DNA of 64,000 nt from JACKAQ01 sp020634975 [NCBI: Calditrichia bacterium] (GCA_020634975.1 JACKAQ010000001.1:1116001-1180000), one strand, 5' to 3'. Positions 21,562-30,700 are shown, counted from the first letter of the stretch. Notes: a model not told the origin generated them from the letters alone. Numbers and translations: made by a program.

Positions 21562-21668
21562 TAGCAAAAAAATTTTTTCCGGATCGAAAAAGCGTCTGTT
21601 TTTATCTTCAAAAAGCTGTTTAACTCGGGTTTTAATGCGACTCCAAATATAGAAAGAAAATTTTTCAG

Positions 21669-21697
21669 TTGCAAATGCATTACGACAAAATTACAAT
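21669..21697 (+). promoter_or_regulatory. promoter of the cold-shock gene
   Basis: TTGCAA (21669-21674) and TACAAT (21692-21697) are separated by exactly 17 bases and point to the cold-shock gene at 21742. A start near 21704 would leave a leader of about 38 bases, short compared with the long 5' regions of classical cold-inducible csp mRNAs. Confidence 0.6.
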
Positions 21698-21741
21698 TAT
21701 TCATCTCAAAAAATAAATTAGACGATAAAATGGAGGCAAAA

Positions 21742-21945
21742 ATGGAAAAAGGAACCATTAAAATGGTCGATTTGGTGAAGGGATTCGGCTTTATAACGAC
21801 AGAGGAAGATGATGAGGTTTATTTCTCCGTTCGCGATATCCATCCCAAATCGCGGAATACACATTTACGTGAGGGACTTGATGTCGGGTTTGATTTAAAA
21901 CGGGAAATGAAGGGCGACCGCGCGATAAATGTGCGCGTATTGTAG
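21742..21945 (+). CDS. cold-shock domain protein
   Basis: This 67-residue protein has the cold-shock fold and its two nucleic-acid-binding motifs: RNP1 as KGFGFIT (about residues 14-20) and an RNP2-like VYFSVRDI. It would bind single-stranded RNA or DNA and melt structure. RNP2 is weakened because the usual VFVHFSAI is replaced, so binding may differ. ATG at 21742 is chosen because GGAGG lies 6 bases upstream; an ATG at 21730 has no such site. It is transcribed away from the tRNA-tuf run. No terminator was seen before the convergent lipoprotein gene. Confidence 0.85.
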   Translation: MEKGTIKMVDLVKGFGFITTEEDDEVYFSVRDIHPKSRNTHLREGLDVGFDLKREMKGDRAINVRVL

Positions 21946-21959
21946 CTGCTTCACTCTAT

Positions 21960-22532
21960 TTATTTATGGGGATCGCTGAAGAATTGTTTTATGGCTTTCA
22001 ATACTTTGGATTCAATAAATTTATCATCCGAAAATTGAAATATTATTTTCGTGTGTTGATTCTGTCCGAATCCGGCGCCAATCACTCCGCCCACGATCAT
22101 TCCCCCAAAGGCAGCAAAAGCTGGAGTAAAATCCGGCAAAGTCGCAACGTCAGATGCTGTGGCATTATCAGCACCGGATGAAACCATCAGCACGCCTGTC
22201 AATCCGCCAACCAATATTCCCAAAGCAATACCTGAATTTCGCCCTACTTTGCGATCGGACAGATGAATTTCGCGCAAACTATCAATGGATATTTGCTGTT
22301 GCTCATCCGTTGCGATGTTGAAATAGATCGTTCTTTCAACCGCAAGCGCGTCGGATGTTCGAATTGTATCGAACGATTCGGTAACAAAAACGACATCAGG
22401 ACAGTGGTTGATCTGCGGATTAATTCGCTCCGGTTTAAAATTATCTCGTGGAATATTTATCCGCAACGCGCAGCCGGAAAAGAATATCAATCCACATAAC
22501 ATAATGCTGAAATGTGCCGCACAATATTTCAC
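21960..22532 (-). CDS. lipoprotein with C-terminal glycine-zipper segment
   Basis: This protein of about 190 residues has a signal peptide ending in the lipobox FFSGC (cysteine near residue 21), so it is likely lipid-anchored. The middle part contains IYFNIATDEQQQISIDSLRE, a beta-rich strand pattern, and is followed by a hydrophobic glycine-rich stretch GIALGILVGGLTGVLMV and another, GGMIVGGVIGAGFG. GTG at 22532 gives the best signal peptide. A TTG at 22559 abuts the stop of the upstream gene and would add nine residues. The layout (short motif ending in EIHLS, then a glycine zipper) is echoed in the neighbouring upstream gene. Function is not known. Confidence 0.7.
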   Translation of the reverse strand: MKYCAAHFSIMLCGLIFFSGCALRINIPRDNFKPERINPQINHCPDVVFVTESFDTIRTSDALAVERTIYFNIATDEQQQISIDSLREIHLSDRKVGRNSGIALGILVGGLTGVLMVSSGADNATASDVATLPDFTPAFAAFGGMIVGGVIGAGFGQNQHTKIIFQFSDDKFIESKVLKAIKQFFSDPHK

Positions 22533-22559
22533 TTTAATCCCACATTGAAATTCGAACAA

Positions 22560-23258
22560 TTAATCCCAATTCGATGAGTTCCTAAATGTTAACACTATTA
22601 AACCAATAGGAATATCAAATACTAAACCTAAGAAGAATAATTTTTGGACATTTGTTTGATGGGTTAAATGAACTGAACGTATCTCGTTGATCGGCAGAGA
22701 ACGACGATCAACTTCATTATTTTTAGATTCACAAGCAACAATCCAGACTTCGGTTTGTGGTAACATATATTTTCTGTCAAATGCCAAAATTCCTGAAAAT
22801 TCGTATCGCCGTCCATTCGTTTGAAACACATTCACGATATCGTTAATCGGAATTGATGTTTCATCCGATCGGGCCAATTCATTTATAAACACCCGGTTAC
22901 TGGTAAAGCGATCGATCACCCCGATCAAATGTTGCTTTCGGGTAAATATTTCGACGGTATCGCCGGGCAGAGGGAGGTTGCGCAATCCGGTTTTCGAAAA
23001 AAAAGAGCGGCAATAATTTCGATATTCAGCAGGTGTCATTTCATATGTACCGACAAATTTACCGTAAAAATGTTCTCTGGTTTGGGTTTCAACTTCCACA
23101 GCTTTGCCATCTTCGAGATAACGATTGAGCAGGTTGCTGTTTGCATCTTGTGGAATGGCATTCAACCGATTTTGAGTATGCGCAGCAAGCGACAAAATAA
23201 CCGAGCACCCGGAAGACAGATTACACAAGGTCAGAAAAATCATTAGCCGTATTAACAA
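22560..23258 (-). CDS. lipoprotein of unknown function, likely distant paralog of its downstream neighbour
   Basis: This 232-residue protein has a short signal peptide and lipobox LSSGC (cysteine near residue 18). It contains two repeats of a beta-rich pattern, ETSIPINDIVNVFQTNGRRY and RRSLPINEIRSVHLTHQTNV, each ending in an I-x-x-V/I strand. It ends in a hydrophobic segment (KLFFLGLVFDIPIGLIVLTF). The same pattern followed by a membrane-like segment is seen in the gene at 21960-22532. The TTG start has AAAGGAAG upstream. The two genes abut and are probably co-transcribed. Function is not known. Confidence 0.65.
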   Translation of the reverse strand: MLIRLMIFLTLCNLSSGCSVILSLAAHTQNRLNAIPQDANSNLLNRYLEDGKAVEVETQTREHFYGKFVGTYEMTPAEYRNYCRSFFSKTGLRNLPLPGDTVEIFTRKQHLIGVIDRFTSNRVFINELARSDETSIPINDIVNVFQTNGRRYEFSGILAFDRKYMLPQTEVWIVACESKNNEVDRRSLPINEIRSVHLTHQTNVQKLFFLGLVFDIPIGLIVLTFRNSSNWD

Positions 23259-23445
23259 TTAATACTTCCTTTCACAACGGTGGTTGATTGCTAAACTTCA
23301 ATTATAATGCCAACGGAACAGACACATTTTCCGTTTGGAAATATGGCTTTTCCTGTGCATCATTGATATTGTTCGACATTTTTTGCCGACAAAAAACTAA
23401 ATGGATTCGACAGAACTACCGAATCCGAAACCCTTTTGATTGAAA

Positions 23446-24150
23446 ATGACCATCGAATCTACTAATAATGAAGTAATTGGCTGCCGTAATTGCCAACGGT
23501 TGGTGGCATGGCGTGAACAGGTTGCCCGCGAGAAAACCCGGCGATTTGCCGATTCGGATTATTGGGGAAAACCCGTTCCCGGATTTGGTGATCCGCAGGC
23601 ACAATTGCTGATTGTCGGGCTTGCTCCCGCTGCCCACGGTGCGAATCGTACCGGGCGGATGTTCACCGGCGACCGCAGTGGAGACTGGCTGTATCGCGCG
23701 TTGCATAAAACCGGTTTTGCCAGTCAACCTGAATCTGTTTCCCGTAATGACGGATTGAATTTGCGCAATTGTTACATTTCCGCATTGTGCCGCTGTGCAC
23801 CGCCGGCAAACAAACCGACACCTGAAGAATTCAACAATTGCAGCCGGTTTTTAAAAGCAGAGATTTCCCATTTTATAAAATTATGGCAGGAAACCGCCAA
23901 ACCCGGTGCGATACTGTGTCTCGGGCAACTGTCGCAGCGATACACATTGCAGCAATTATCCGATACCGGCATCGAGATTCCCAAACCGCGTCCCGCATTC
24001 GGGCACGGCGAAATCACGGATTTATCCGCCAGATTGCGGCTGTTCAGCTCGTATCATCCCAGCCAGCAAAACACCTTTACCGGCAAGCTCACCGAACCGA
24101 TGTTCGATGCCGTTTTTGCCGCAATTCAACAGTTCATCTCACAAAAGTAG
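23446..24150 (+). CDS. family 5 (UDGb-type) uracil-DNA glycosylase
   Basis: This protein of about 234 residues removes uracil and other deaminated bases from DNA. The active-site motif GLAPAAHGANRTGRMFTGD and the downstream SYHPSQQNTFTGKL motif are those of family 5 enzymes, in which alanine replaces the usual polar catalytic residue. Cysteines at positions 13 and 16 (CRNC) and in the central LCRCAPP and NNCSRF segments fit an iron-sulfur cluster. ATG at 23446 is preferred over a TTG two codons upstream. It ends 8 bases before the methyltransferase gene and is probably co-transcribed with it. Confidence 0.9.
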   Translation: MTIESTNNEVIGCRNCQRLVAWREQVAREKTRRFADSDYWGKPVPGFGDPQAQLLIVGLAPAAHGANRTGRMFTGDRSGDWLYRALHKTGFASQPESVSRNDGLNLRNCYISALCRCAPPANKPTPEEFNNCSRFLKAEISHFIKLWQETAKPGAILCLGQLSQRYTLQQLSDTGIEIPKPRPAFGHGEITDLSARLRLFSSYHPSQQNTFTGKLTEPMFDAVFAAIQQFISQK

Positions 24151-24158
24151 AAAATGTA

Positions 24159-25304
24159 ATGGATTATTCGTATCAACAAAATCAACGGTTTTTTGCACAA
24201 GTTGCCGGCGGAATTGAAGCGCTGGCTGCCGAAGAATTGGCGGAGCTCGGCGCGTCGGATATTTCCGAACGCTATCGCGGATTATTTTTTACAGCGGATT
24301 TTGAAACGCTTTACCGGATCAACTATTGCTCGCGACTGCTCAGCCGGGTGATTGCGCCGCTGGAAGGATTTCAGTGCCGCCACACCGACCAGATTTACAA
24401 AAAAGCGAAATCCATGGCGTGGGAAGATTTTTTCTCGGTGGATGATACTTTTGCGGTTTACGCGAACGTTTCCAACTCGCCGATCAACCATTCGCTGTTC
24501 GCTGCGCTGCGGGTGAAAGATGGCATCGCCGATCGATTTACCAATAAATTGGGCAAACGCCCGAATGTGGACACCAAAAATCCGACCGTTTGGATCAATT
24601 TGCACATCGATCAGGATCAGGGAACCATTGGCATCGATACATCCAACGGACCGCTGCACAAACGCGGTTATCGTCGCGAAAGTATTTTGGCGCCAATGCA
24701 GGAAACCTTGGCTGCAGCCATCATCCGGTTGAGCGAATGGAACGGCGAACGCCAGCTGTTCGATCCGATGTGCGGCAGCGGAACATTGCTTTCGGAAGCG
24801 CTGATGCACATTTCTCGAACGCCCGCGGGCTATTTCCGGAAGCGTTTCGGATTTGAAATATTGCCGGAATTTTCGCAGGAAGTTTGGGATCGCGTCAAAA
24901 AAGAAGCAGATGCGCAAATGCGCGAACCGGCAGAAAATTGCATCGCCGGTAGCGATGAATCCGCCAAAGCCGTGAAAGCCACGCGAACCAATTTGGCGGT
25001 TCTGCCTTTCGGCGAACGGATCAGAATTGCCCAGCGTAACTATCTGGATATTCCGGAGTTATCCGGCAAAACCATCGTCACCAATCCGCCGTACGGCTTA
25101 CGATTGGAAATGAATACTGACATGCAATATTTCTTCAAAACATTTGGTGATTTTCTGAAACAGCGCTGCGCCGGATCAACGGCATTTGTGTATTTTGGCG
25201 AACGCGAGCACCTCAAATCTTTGGGGTTGCGACCCAGTTGGAAAAAGCCGTTGGCCAACGGTCCGCTCGACGGGCGGCTCGCCAAAATTGAGCTGTATAA
25301 ATAA
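24159..25304 (+). CDS. RlmL-type 23S rRNA (guanine-N2) methyltransferase
   Basis: This 381-residue protein has an N-terminal ferredoxin-like/THUMP-type RNA-binding region (about 1-165) followed by a Rossmann methyltransferase. The SAM-binding segment FDPMCGSGTLLSEAL is near residue 205 and the catalytic TNPPYG motif is near residue 305. The pair is typical of COG0116 enzymes that methylate guanine N2 in rRNA. ATG at 24159 is used. The frame is open further upstream, but that part is antisense-like filler inside the glycosylase gene. It lies 8 bases after the glycosylase. The exact target base cannot be read from the sequence. Confidence 0.88.
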   Translation: MDYSYQQNQRFFAQVAGGIEALAAEELAELGASDISERYRGLFFTADFETLYRINYCSRLLSRVIAPLEGFQCRHTDQIYKKAKSMAWEDFFSVDDTFAVYANVSNSPINHSLFAALRVKDGIADRFTNKLGKRPNVDTKNPTVWINLHIDQDQGTIGIDTSNGPLHKRGYRRESILAPMQETLAAAIIRLSEWNGERQLFDPMCGSGTLLSEALMHISRTPAGYFRKRFGFEILPEFSQEVWDRVKKEADAQMREPAENCIAGSDESAKAVKATRTNLAVLPFGERIRIAQRNYLDIPELSGKTIVTNPPYGLRLEMNTDMQYFFKTFGDFLKQRCAGSTAFVYFGEREHLKSLGLRPSWKKPLANGPLDGRLAKIELYK

Positions 25305-25316
25305 AAAAAGACAAAA

Positions 25317-25341
25317 GGCAACCGCGTTCCGTGCGATTGCC
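25317..25341 (-). terminator. terminator of the 27380-25387 operon
   Basis: GGCAA and TTGCC with an inner CGC/GCG pairing form a hairpin at 25317-25341. On the minus strand it is followed by TTTTGTCTTTTTTTATTT. It lies 45 bases past the stop of the recombinase-like gene and closes that transcription unit. No T-run follows on the plus strand, so it mainly serves the minus strand. Confidence 0.75.
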
Positions 25342-25386
25342 TTCTGCTGCTTCAGGGAGTTAGGAAGGGATATGGGGTAAGTTGTT

Positions 25387-26307
25387 TCAGGCGACGCGCA
25401 ATTTTAGCTGCGCGCTGCGATCTGTTTTTTCACTTCGATTATCACTCAAAACTAAAATTCGACGATTCCGGGCAGGAGCAACGGCTGACTGTCGTGCCGC
25501 GCTGATCCGCAGCAATTCGATGGCATTGCCTTTTTCGCAGGAAATGCCCGCAGCCGACAGTACCCGGTGAACAATGGTTTCGGCTGCGCGTTCGGATAAC
25601 CGCCCAGGACCTTTCCGGCGGGCATCGCTCAAAAACAAAATCCGGTTTTGATATTTGCGGTTTTCCAGATAAAAATTGAGAAAATGCAATACTTCCTGAG
25701 GAATTTCGATATCCTGCACATCACCCGAGGCATCCGTAAAATTCAGCCGGCAGACATCCTCAACCCAACAAAAATGTCCCGATTTTCCGGCATCGATCAC
25801 CGGCAAAATTTTTCCGCTTTCATGAACATTCAACGATAGCGCAGCCGTTGCCGAACAACCGGTTGCCAACAGAAAGAACACCAGGGCTGTTTCCCGCCGT
25901 TGGGTATCGTTACTCACATTAAATACCAGGTATTCTCTCAGTTGGCGAAGCTCGGTTGCAGACAATTTGCGCATGCCGTTGGTTCTTTTTTCCGTCAGCC
26001 GGATGATCTCCGAAAGCCCCGTTTCCGAAATTAATTCGTTCATTTCCAGATATTCCAAAAATGATTTGAACGATTTGAGATAGCCGTTTTCCGCAACTTC
26101 GTTAACTTTTATACCGTCTTCGGTTAATTCCCATCGACGGTTTTTCCATGCGTTTTGCACCCGGTTGCCGGTAATTTGCCGAACATCCGTCACTTCGAGA
26201 TGGTCCACAAAAATCGGCACATATCCCAAATATTCAACCACTTCCGGCTCCGGCAACCTCAGCTGTTTTTCCAGATACGTTTTAAATCCGCGAATAACGC
26301 CAAACAT
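25387..26307 (-). CDS. degenerate tyrosine-recombinase-like protein
   Basis: This 306-residue protein has a helical N-terminal half like the SAM-like core-binding domain of phage integrases and a C-terminal half with FFLLATGCSATAALSLNV (142-161), which matches recombinase box I. In active enzymes this box reads TGLRxSE; here the arginine position is serine (Ser152). Near ELLRISAAR (264-272) the box II arginine is kept (R267), but both histidines are replaced (Glu264, Ile268). No C-terminal tyrosine is in the expected place. If the family call is right it cannot cut DNA this way and may only bind it. AGGAG precedes the ATG (GTG at 26310 is an alternative). It is the last gene of a three-gene operon. 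Confidence 0.6.
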   Translation of the reverse strand: MFGVIRGFKTYLEKQLRLPEPEVVEYLGYVPIFVDHLEVTDVRQITGNRVQNAWKNRRWELTEDGIKVNEVAENGYLKSFKSFLEYLEMNELISETGLSEIIRLTEKRTNGMRKLSATELRQLREYLVFNVSNDTQRRETALVFFLLATGCSATAALSLNVHESGKILPVIDAGKSGHFCWVEDVCRLNFTDASGDVQDIEIPQEVLHFLNFYLENRKYQNRILFLSDARRKGPGRLSERAAETIVHRVLSAAGISCEKGNAIELLRISAARQSAVAPARNRRILVLSDNRSEKTDRSAQLKLRVA

Positions 26308-26345
26308 CACTCAATCTCCTGATTTACAACGATTTACAAACTTGA

Positions 26346-27089
26346 TCAATTAGAGCTGTAATTGTTCAACAGCGTTTCTTTTTCCGTATCGACGCCCATT
26401 TCTTTGTAATAGCCTTTCACCGTTTGCGGCGAAACGCCAACCCGTTGCGCGACTTCGGATACGCTCATTTCCGGCTCTTTTTTGTGGAGATCAAACACCA
26501 TCTGTTTGCGCTGGCTTTTGGTAAGTTTGCGTTGCTGCCGCGCTTTTTGCAATGCGCGATTGTCACCGGTGTTAAGCGGCATCGGTTCGTATCGCACAAT
26601 TCCGCTGGCGTTTTCGACGCGCCGTTGCGAATTTTGCTGTTGCTGGTGCAATTCCATCAAATTTCGTGTGCCGATGGTATCGGTCATCACATACGCCAAA
26701 ATCGGGAAAACGATGGTTCCGGCAACCCATTGGGTCCATGTCAGCGGATCGAGGCTCATTAGCGAATCCCAGGTCAACTGAATCCCATAAGCGGATTTGA
26801 ATCCTTCCGACATATTTGCAACGCCGGATGCGAACAAAACCATGCTGGTCACGATACGAACCATCCAGGCTAATTCGCCGTCGCGGATAAGTTCATCTTT
26901 AAAAATGGACATCGCGACGACACCCGAATCAATTGCCAATGCGGCGATGCCGCCCAAAATTAAGCTGCCATAAAAAAACTGGCTCATAAACGTTGTGGTG
27001 TGCATAAATGTCGCCGTCAAAATCCCGATCAGACAGAGTGCACCGGCCCGATATTTAATCAGGTCCCTGAATTTTGATCTTTTATCCAT
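26346..27089 (-). CDS. four-helix membrane protein with C-terminal helix-turn-helix
   Basis: This 247-residue protein has about four hydrophobic helices (roughly 15-35, 39-62, 76-94, 120-138), then a glutamine-rich linker (about 147-160) and a basic region. A helix-turn-helix, MSVSEVAQRVGVSPQTVKGY, lies at about 208-227. The membrane part resembles DUF2637/SpdB-like proteins of mobile elements (AIDSGVVAMSIF, then a VANMSEGF-like end), but this is only pattern similarity. ATG at 27089 has GGAGG 8 bases upstream. A membrane-tied DNA-binding protein could sense the envelope or anchor DNA to the membrane. It lies between a 71-residue gene and a recombinase-like gene in one transcription unit. Confidence 0.7.
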   Translation of the reverse strand: MDKRSKFRDLIKYRAGALCLIGILTATFMHTTTFMSQFFYGSLILGGIAALAIDSGVVAMSIFKDELIRDGELAWMVRIVTSMVLFASGVANMSEGFKSAYGIQLTWDSLMSLDPLTWTQWVAGTIVFPILAYVMTDTIGTRNLMELHQQQQNSQRRVENASGIVRYEPMPLNTGDNRALQKARQQRKLTKSQRKQMVFDLHKKEPEMSVSEVAQRVGVSPQTVKGYYKEMGVDTEKETLLNNYSSN

Positions 27090-27164
27090 ACAAAAAACCT
27101 CCAATCATAAAAGTGTGCTACAACGGTGGGGAGTGCTTCCGGCACCGTACAATTATTCCATTTG

Positions 27165-27380
27165 TCAACCTTCCAAACCATCCGGGTTTTCCCGCCGTAA
27201 CTGGTTTTTCGCAGGTAAAAAATTCACGCCCTGATACCGGACTGTGTAATAGCGCAAATACTGCTTTCCGGTTAAAACAACCTTGATATCATCCGGCGAA
27301 ACCGGGCGATCGGTTTGTTCTGCCCTGCACAGCGCGCTGTTGGCTAATTCGCGCGTATCGATAATTTGAATGGCGTTCAT
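27165..27380 (-). CDS. small protein of unknown function (first gene of a three-gene operon)
   Basis: This 71-residue protein begins MNAIQIIDTRELANSALCRA and ends in an arginine/asparagine-rich tail. GGAG lies 8 bases before its ATG. It is mostly polar, with no signal peptide or membrane helix. A GKQYLRYYTVRYQGVNFLP stretch suggests a compact beta-containing domain. No family was recognised. It is the promoter-proximal gene of the unit that continues with a membrane HTH protein (75-base gap). The ribosome-binding site, position and promoter argue that it is real. Confidence 0.65.
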   Translation of the reverse strand: MNAIQIIDTRELANSALCRAEQTDRPVSPDDIKVVLTGKQYLRYYTVRYQGVNFLPAKNQLRRENPDGLEG

Positions 27381-27422
27381 AACTTGTACTCCTTACTTAT
27401 TTGAAATGAATATGTATTGTGT

Positions 27423-27456
27423 ATCCAACTCAAATTTGCCAAAATTTGAGTTGGAT
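27423..27456. promoter_or_regulatory. 15-bp perfect palindrome in the leader of the three-gene operon
   Basis: ATCCAACTCAAATTT at 27423-27437 is repeated in inverted form at 27442-27456 with a 4-base loop (GCCA). It lies 43 bases before the 27380 start codon, inside the transcribed leader. The arms carry CCAAC and GTTGG, a pattern that recurs in the promoter region. It could be an operator for the HTH protein or an RNA hairpin controlling translation. No T-run follows on either strand, so it is not a terminator. Confidence 0.65.
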
Positions 27457-27520
27457 TTAAATGCGAGCATTCTTACATTGATCAACGAACCAATTTTTTA
27501 GTGTATTTTCGTTCACTCGT

Positions 27521-27549
27521 ATAATACTATTTCCAACCTACTTTGTCAA
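27521..27549 (-). promoter_or_regulatory. strong promoter of the three-gene operon
   Basis: On the minus strand TTGACA (27549-27544) and TATTAT (27526-27521) are separated by exactly 17 bases. A start near 27514 gives a leader of about 134 bases. A CCAAC half-site lies inside the spacer (27533-27537), where a bound regulator would block polymerase. This is one of the best promoters by eye in the window. Confidence 0.75.
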
Positions 27550-27560
27550 GCAAAAAATGC

Positions 27561-27590
27561 AAAAATAGTGATTTTTCGTATACTATTTTT
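27561..27590. promoter_or_regulatory. AT-rich 9-bp inverted repeat just upstream of the operon promoter
   Basis: AAAAATAGT (27561-27569) and ACTATTTTT (27582-27590) are perfect inverted arms around a 12-base centre that contains GTATAC. It sits just behind the -35 box of the minus-strand promoter. It could be an operator, an UP-like element or an AT-rich bend. Confidence 0.4.
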
Positions 27591-27787
27591 TTGGTGTTTC
27601 CAACCCCATTATTTTCAATAAGTTGGGGAATCACTTTCTCTGGATTATTGTGAACCCGACGCTAAACTTTCCGTAAAACCTGCTGATGCGCGGTGTTTTT
27701 GGGAGCTACTTATGGCGACCGTTGATTAAAATCCTCAAGTACCGTACATTCATATGTCAGAAAAAAAACCAACGCCGGGTCATTTAA

Positions 27788-30700
27788 ATGGAATATCGAA
27801 TACAACTGCTTATCATTGATGACACCGCCAGCCGTGAATACGATTGGCGACAATTATTGGATGGCTCAAATTTCGATCCGCTGTTGATAGAATCCAGCCG
27901 CGATGCATTGGCTCATCTCGAAAACAGCCTAACAGATATCATATTGATAAAACTGAACTTACCGCGCATCGACGGCGTAAGTTTTATTCGCATGTTTCGA
28001 AAATTGAATCGTCCGGTACCAATTGTTGTCTTTATGGATGAACCCGATATTCCCCAAACAGTCGCAGCAATGAAAGCCGGCGCCAGTGATGTAATTTTAT
28101 CTGCTGAATTGCCCGACCGATTGCCGGCGGTTTTGAAAAATGCACTCAAAATATCCAAATCAGAAAATGAAGACGGTAATACGACGGAGAATGAGGTAAT
28201 CCGGGAGCTGGAGCGCAAAACGTATTCGCTGGCGATGGGCAATATTGCCATGCTCGAGATGCAGGAAAAACTGGAAGCCAAAAATGCAGAGTTGAACAGC
28301 GTACTCCGCGATTATTCCCGAAGCCGTGAAAATCTTCAAGCGATTTTGGACATCTCGCCAACGGCGATAATTATGGTCAATGAATCGGACAAAATCATCG
28401 CATACAACAAACGCGTGTTGCAATATTTCGGCATCAAAAATGAGTCTGTCGACAATTGCCGGTTTGATGATTTTCTGAACACAATTGCCCCAACGTTTAA
28501 CCATTTCGATGCATTCAAAAAAACAATTGAGCAGCCGGACCAGATGCTCAAACCGGAGGAGTTTGCCCAACTGGCGCGGCTTTCTGATTTTCAGCGACAT
28601 GTTTTCAGCCTGTCGCACCCGGTTACCCGAATGATTGTGCCATTTTTGACCTATCCCGAACCATTTGGCGAAGGGAAGCGCTGCCGTATTTACACGTTTA
28701 TGGATGTCACCGAATTACGGCAGGCAAACGCCATGTTACATGCCATTGTGGATGCCTCTCCATTGCCATTTATCGTGAGTCGATTGAGTGATGGTGAAAT
28801 TTTGTATGCCAATAAACCGCTCGCCGATCTGGTGGGCAGGGAGCCGCACGAGGCAATTGGCATGAAAACGCTGAACTTTTACGCCAACGAATCGGATCGT
28901 ATCGATGTGGTTCGTAAAATACAAGAAAACAAACAGTTGCAAAATCACGAAGTATTGATTCGCAAAGCCGATGGCAGCAGTGCGTGGATGAGTTTTTCGC
29001 TGGTGGTTACCGAACTGGATGGCGAAGAAGTTATTATCGGTGGATTGTATGACATTGACGTTCGGCGACGCGCGGAAGAAGCGTTGATTGAAAGTGAGGA
29101 GCGATTCCGGCAACTTACCGAAAACATCCGCGAAGTTTTCTGGATTTACGATGTAAAAAGCGGCAAACCGCTATATTTGAGCCCGGCGTATGAGAGCATC
29201 ACCGGATTGGATCGCAACGCGATGATGGAGCACCTCGGCGCACTATTGAACATTATTCACCCGGATGATCGCCAGCGAATTAACACAGCAATGCTAAAGC
29301 AAATTACCGGTGAATTTGATGAGGAATACCGCATCATCAAACCGAATGGAGAAGTGCGCTGGATTCGTGAACGTGCGTTTCCCATCCACAATGAAGATGG
29401 CGAAGTGGTGCGAATTTGCGGCGTATCGGAAGATTTTACCGAACGGAAATCTGTCGAAAATGCGTTGCGCCAATCCGAAGAAGCGCTGCGAACGATTTTC
29501 AACGCATCGTACGATGCGATTATTATTCACGATGAATTTGGCAAAGTGATCGACGTAAACGACAAAATGTTGTGGCTTTACGGCGTCAGCCGGGAAGAAG
29601 CGCTGCAAATGTCCGTTCCCTCATTTAATTCCCAAAAAGAAACCACACAGGAAAAGCTGTACGAGCTGTGGAAGGAAGTAATGGACGGAAAACCGCAATT
29701 TTTCGAATGGATTGCGCGGCGTCCGGGAGATCAAACAACTTTCACAGTGGAAGTTTTTCTGCAAAAAATCCCGTACAACAACCGGCAGGTAATTCTCGCG
29801 AATATCCGCGATATCACTGCTCGCAAAAGGGCTGAAGAAAACCTGCTGCTTTACCGCAAAATTTTTGACAACTCCAACGACCCGATTTCGATCATCAGTG
29901 CAAACAATACCATTGCGCACGTTAACCCGGCAGTTACAAATTTGTTTGGCTTCACGCCGGAGGAAATGCAGGGCAAAAGCCCGGGCATTTTTATTGGCGA
30001 AGACGTGGTAGCCAGCATCCTCCACAGTCGCCCGACGGAGACACCGGGCATCCGGAAAGAGATTCGATTTATCAACAAATCTGGTAAAGAAGTTATCATA
30101 GAATTAAGCGGATTCCCGATTTATAACGATGATGGCAAACTGATTTACAGGGTAGGTATTTCGCGGGATATTACCGAAAGAAAACGGGCACAAGAGGCGC
30201 TGCAACATGCGCATGATATATTGGAACTTCGCGTAAAAGAACGCACCGCAGCGCTCGAAGCCGCCAACCACAGCCTGCAAAAAAGCGAGGAGCGCAACAG
30301 CGCATTGCTGAATGCCATTCCCGATCTGATGTTCCGGATGCAAAAAGATGGCACATATCTGGACTATCATGCGCCGAAGGACAGCGATTTGGCGATTCCC
30401 CCGGAAGCGGTCATCGGCAAAAACCTGCGGGACACGATGCCGCCGAAACATCTGGAATTGGCGTTTCGCAAAATTCACGAAACCATCGCCAGCAACGAAT
30501 GGCAATTATTGGAATACGATATGCCACACGGCGACCACACCCATTATTTTGAGGCGCGGATTGTCAAAAGCGGCGAAGATGAGGTGATTTCGATCGTGCG
30601 GGATATCACCGAACGAAAGCAATCGGAAAAAGCGCTCAAACGCGCCCACGAGCAATTGGAGCAACGGGTAAAAGAACGCACGGCGGAGCTGGAAACCGCC

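Larger units (their letters stand above)
27381..27787. other. divergent regulatory region between the three-gene operon and the PAS kinase
   Basis: No gene lies in this 407-base AT-rich space. It holds the 15-bp palindrome, the minus-strand promoter and the 9-bp inverted repeat. The half-site CCAAC occurs at 27425-27429, 27533-27537 and 27600-27604, and its complement at 27450-27454 and 27622-27626. Five copies in 202 bases, two of them in the palindrome, suggest a set of operators. No convincing plus-strand promoter for the kinase was found between 27630 and 27787. Confidence 0.5.

Noticed and set aside
23838-24158. Long open frame running upstream of the RlmL-type gene
   Set aside because: It overlaps the uracil-DNA glycosylase in another frame, has no family resemblance, and the conserved methyltransferase starts at the ATG at 24159.
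25387-27380. Prophage or integrative element
   Set aside because: There are no flanking direct repeats, no tRNA next to it, no structural or transfer genes, and the recombinase-like protein lacks catalytic residues.
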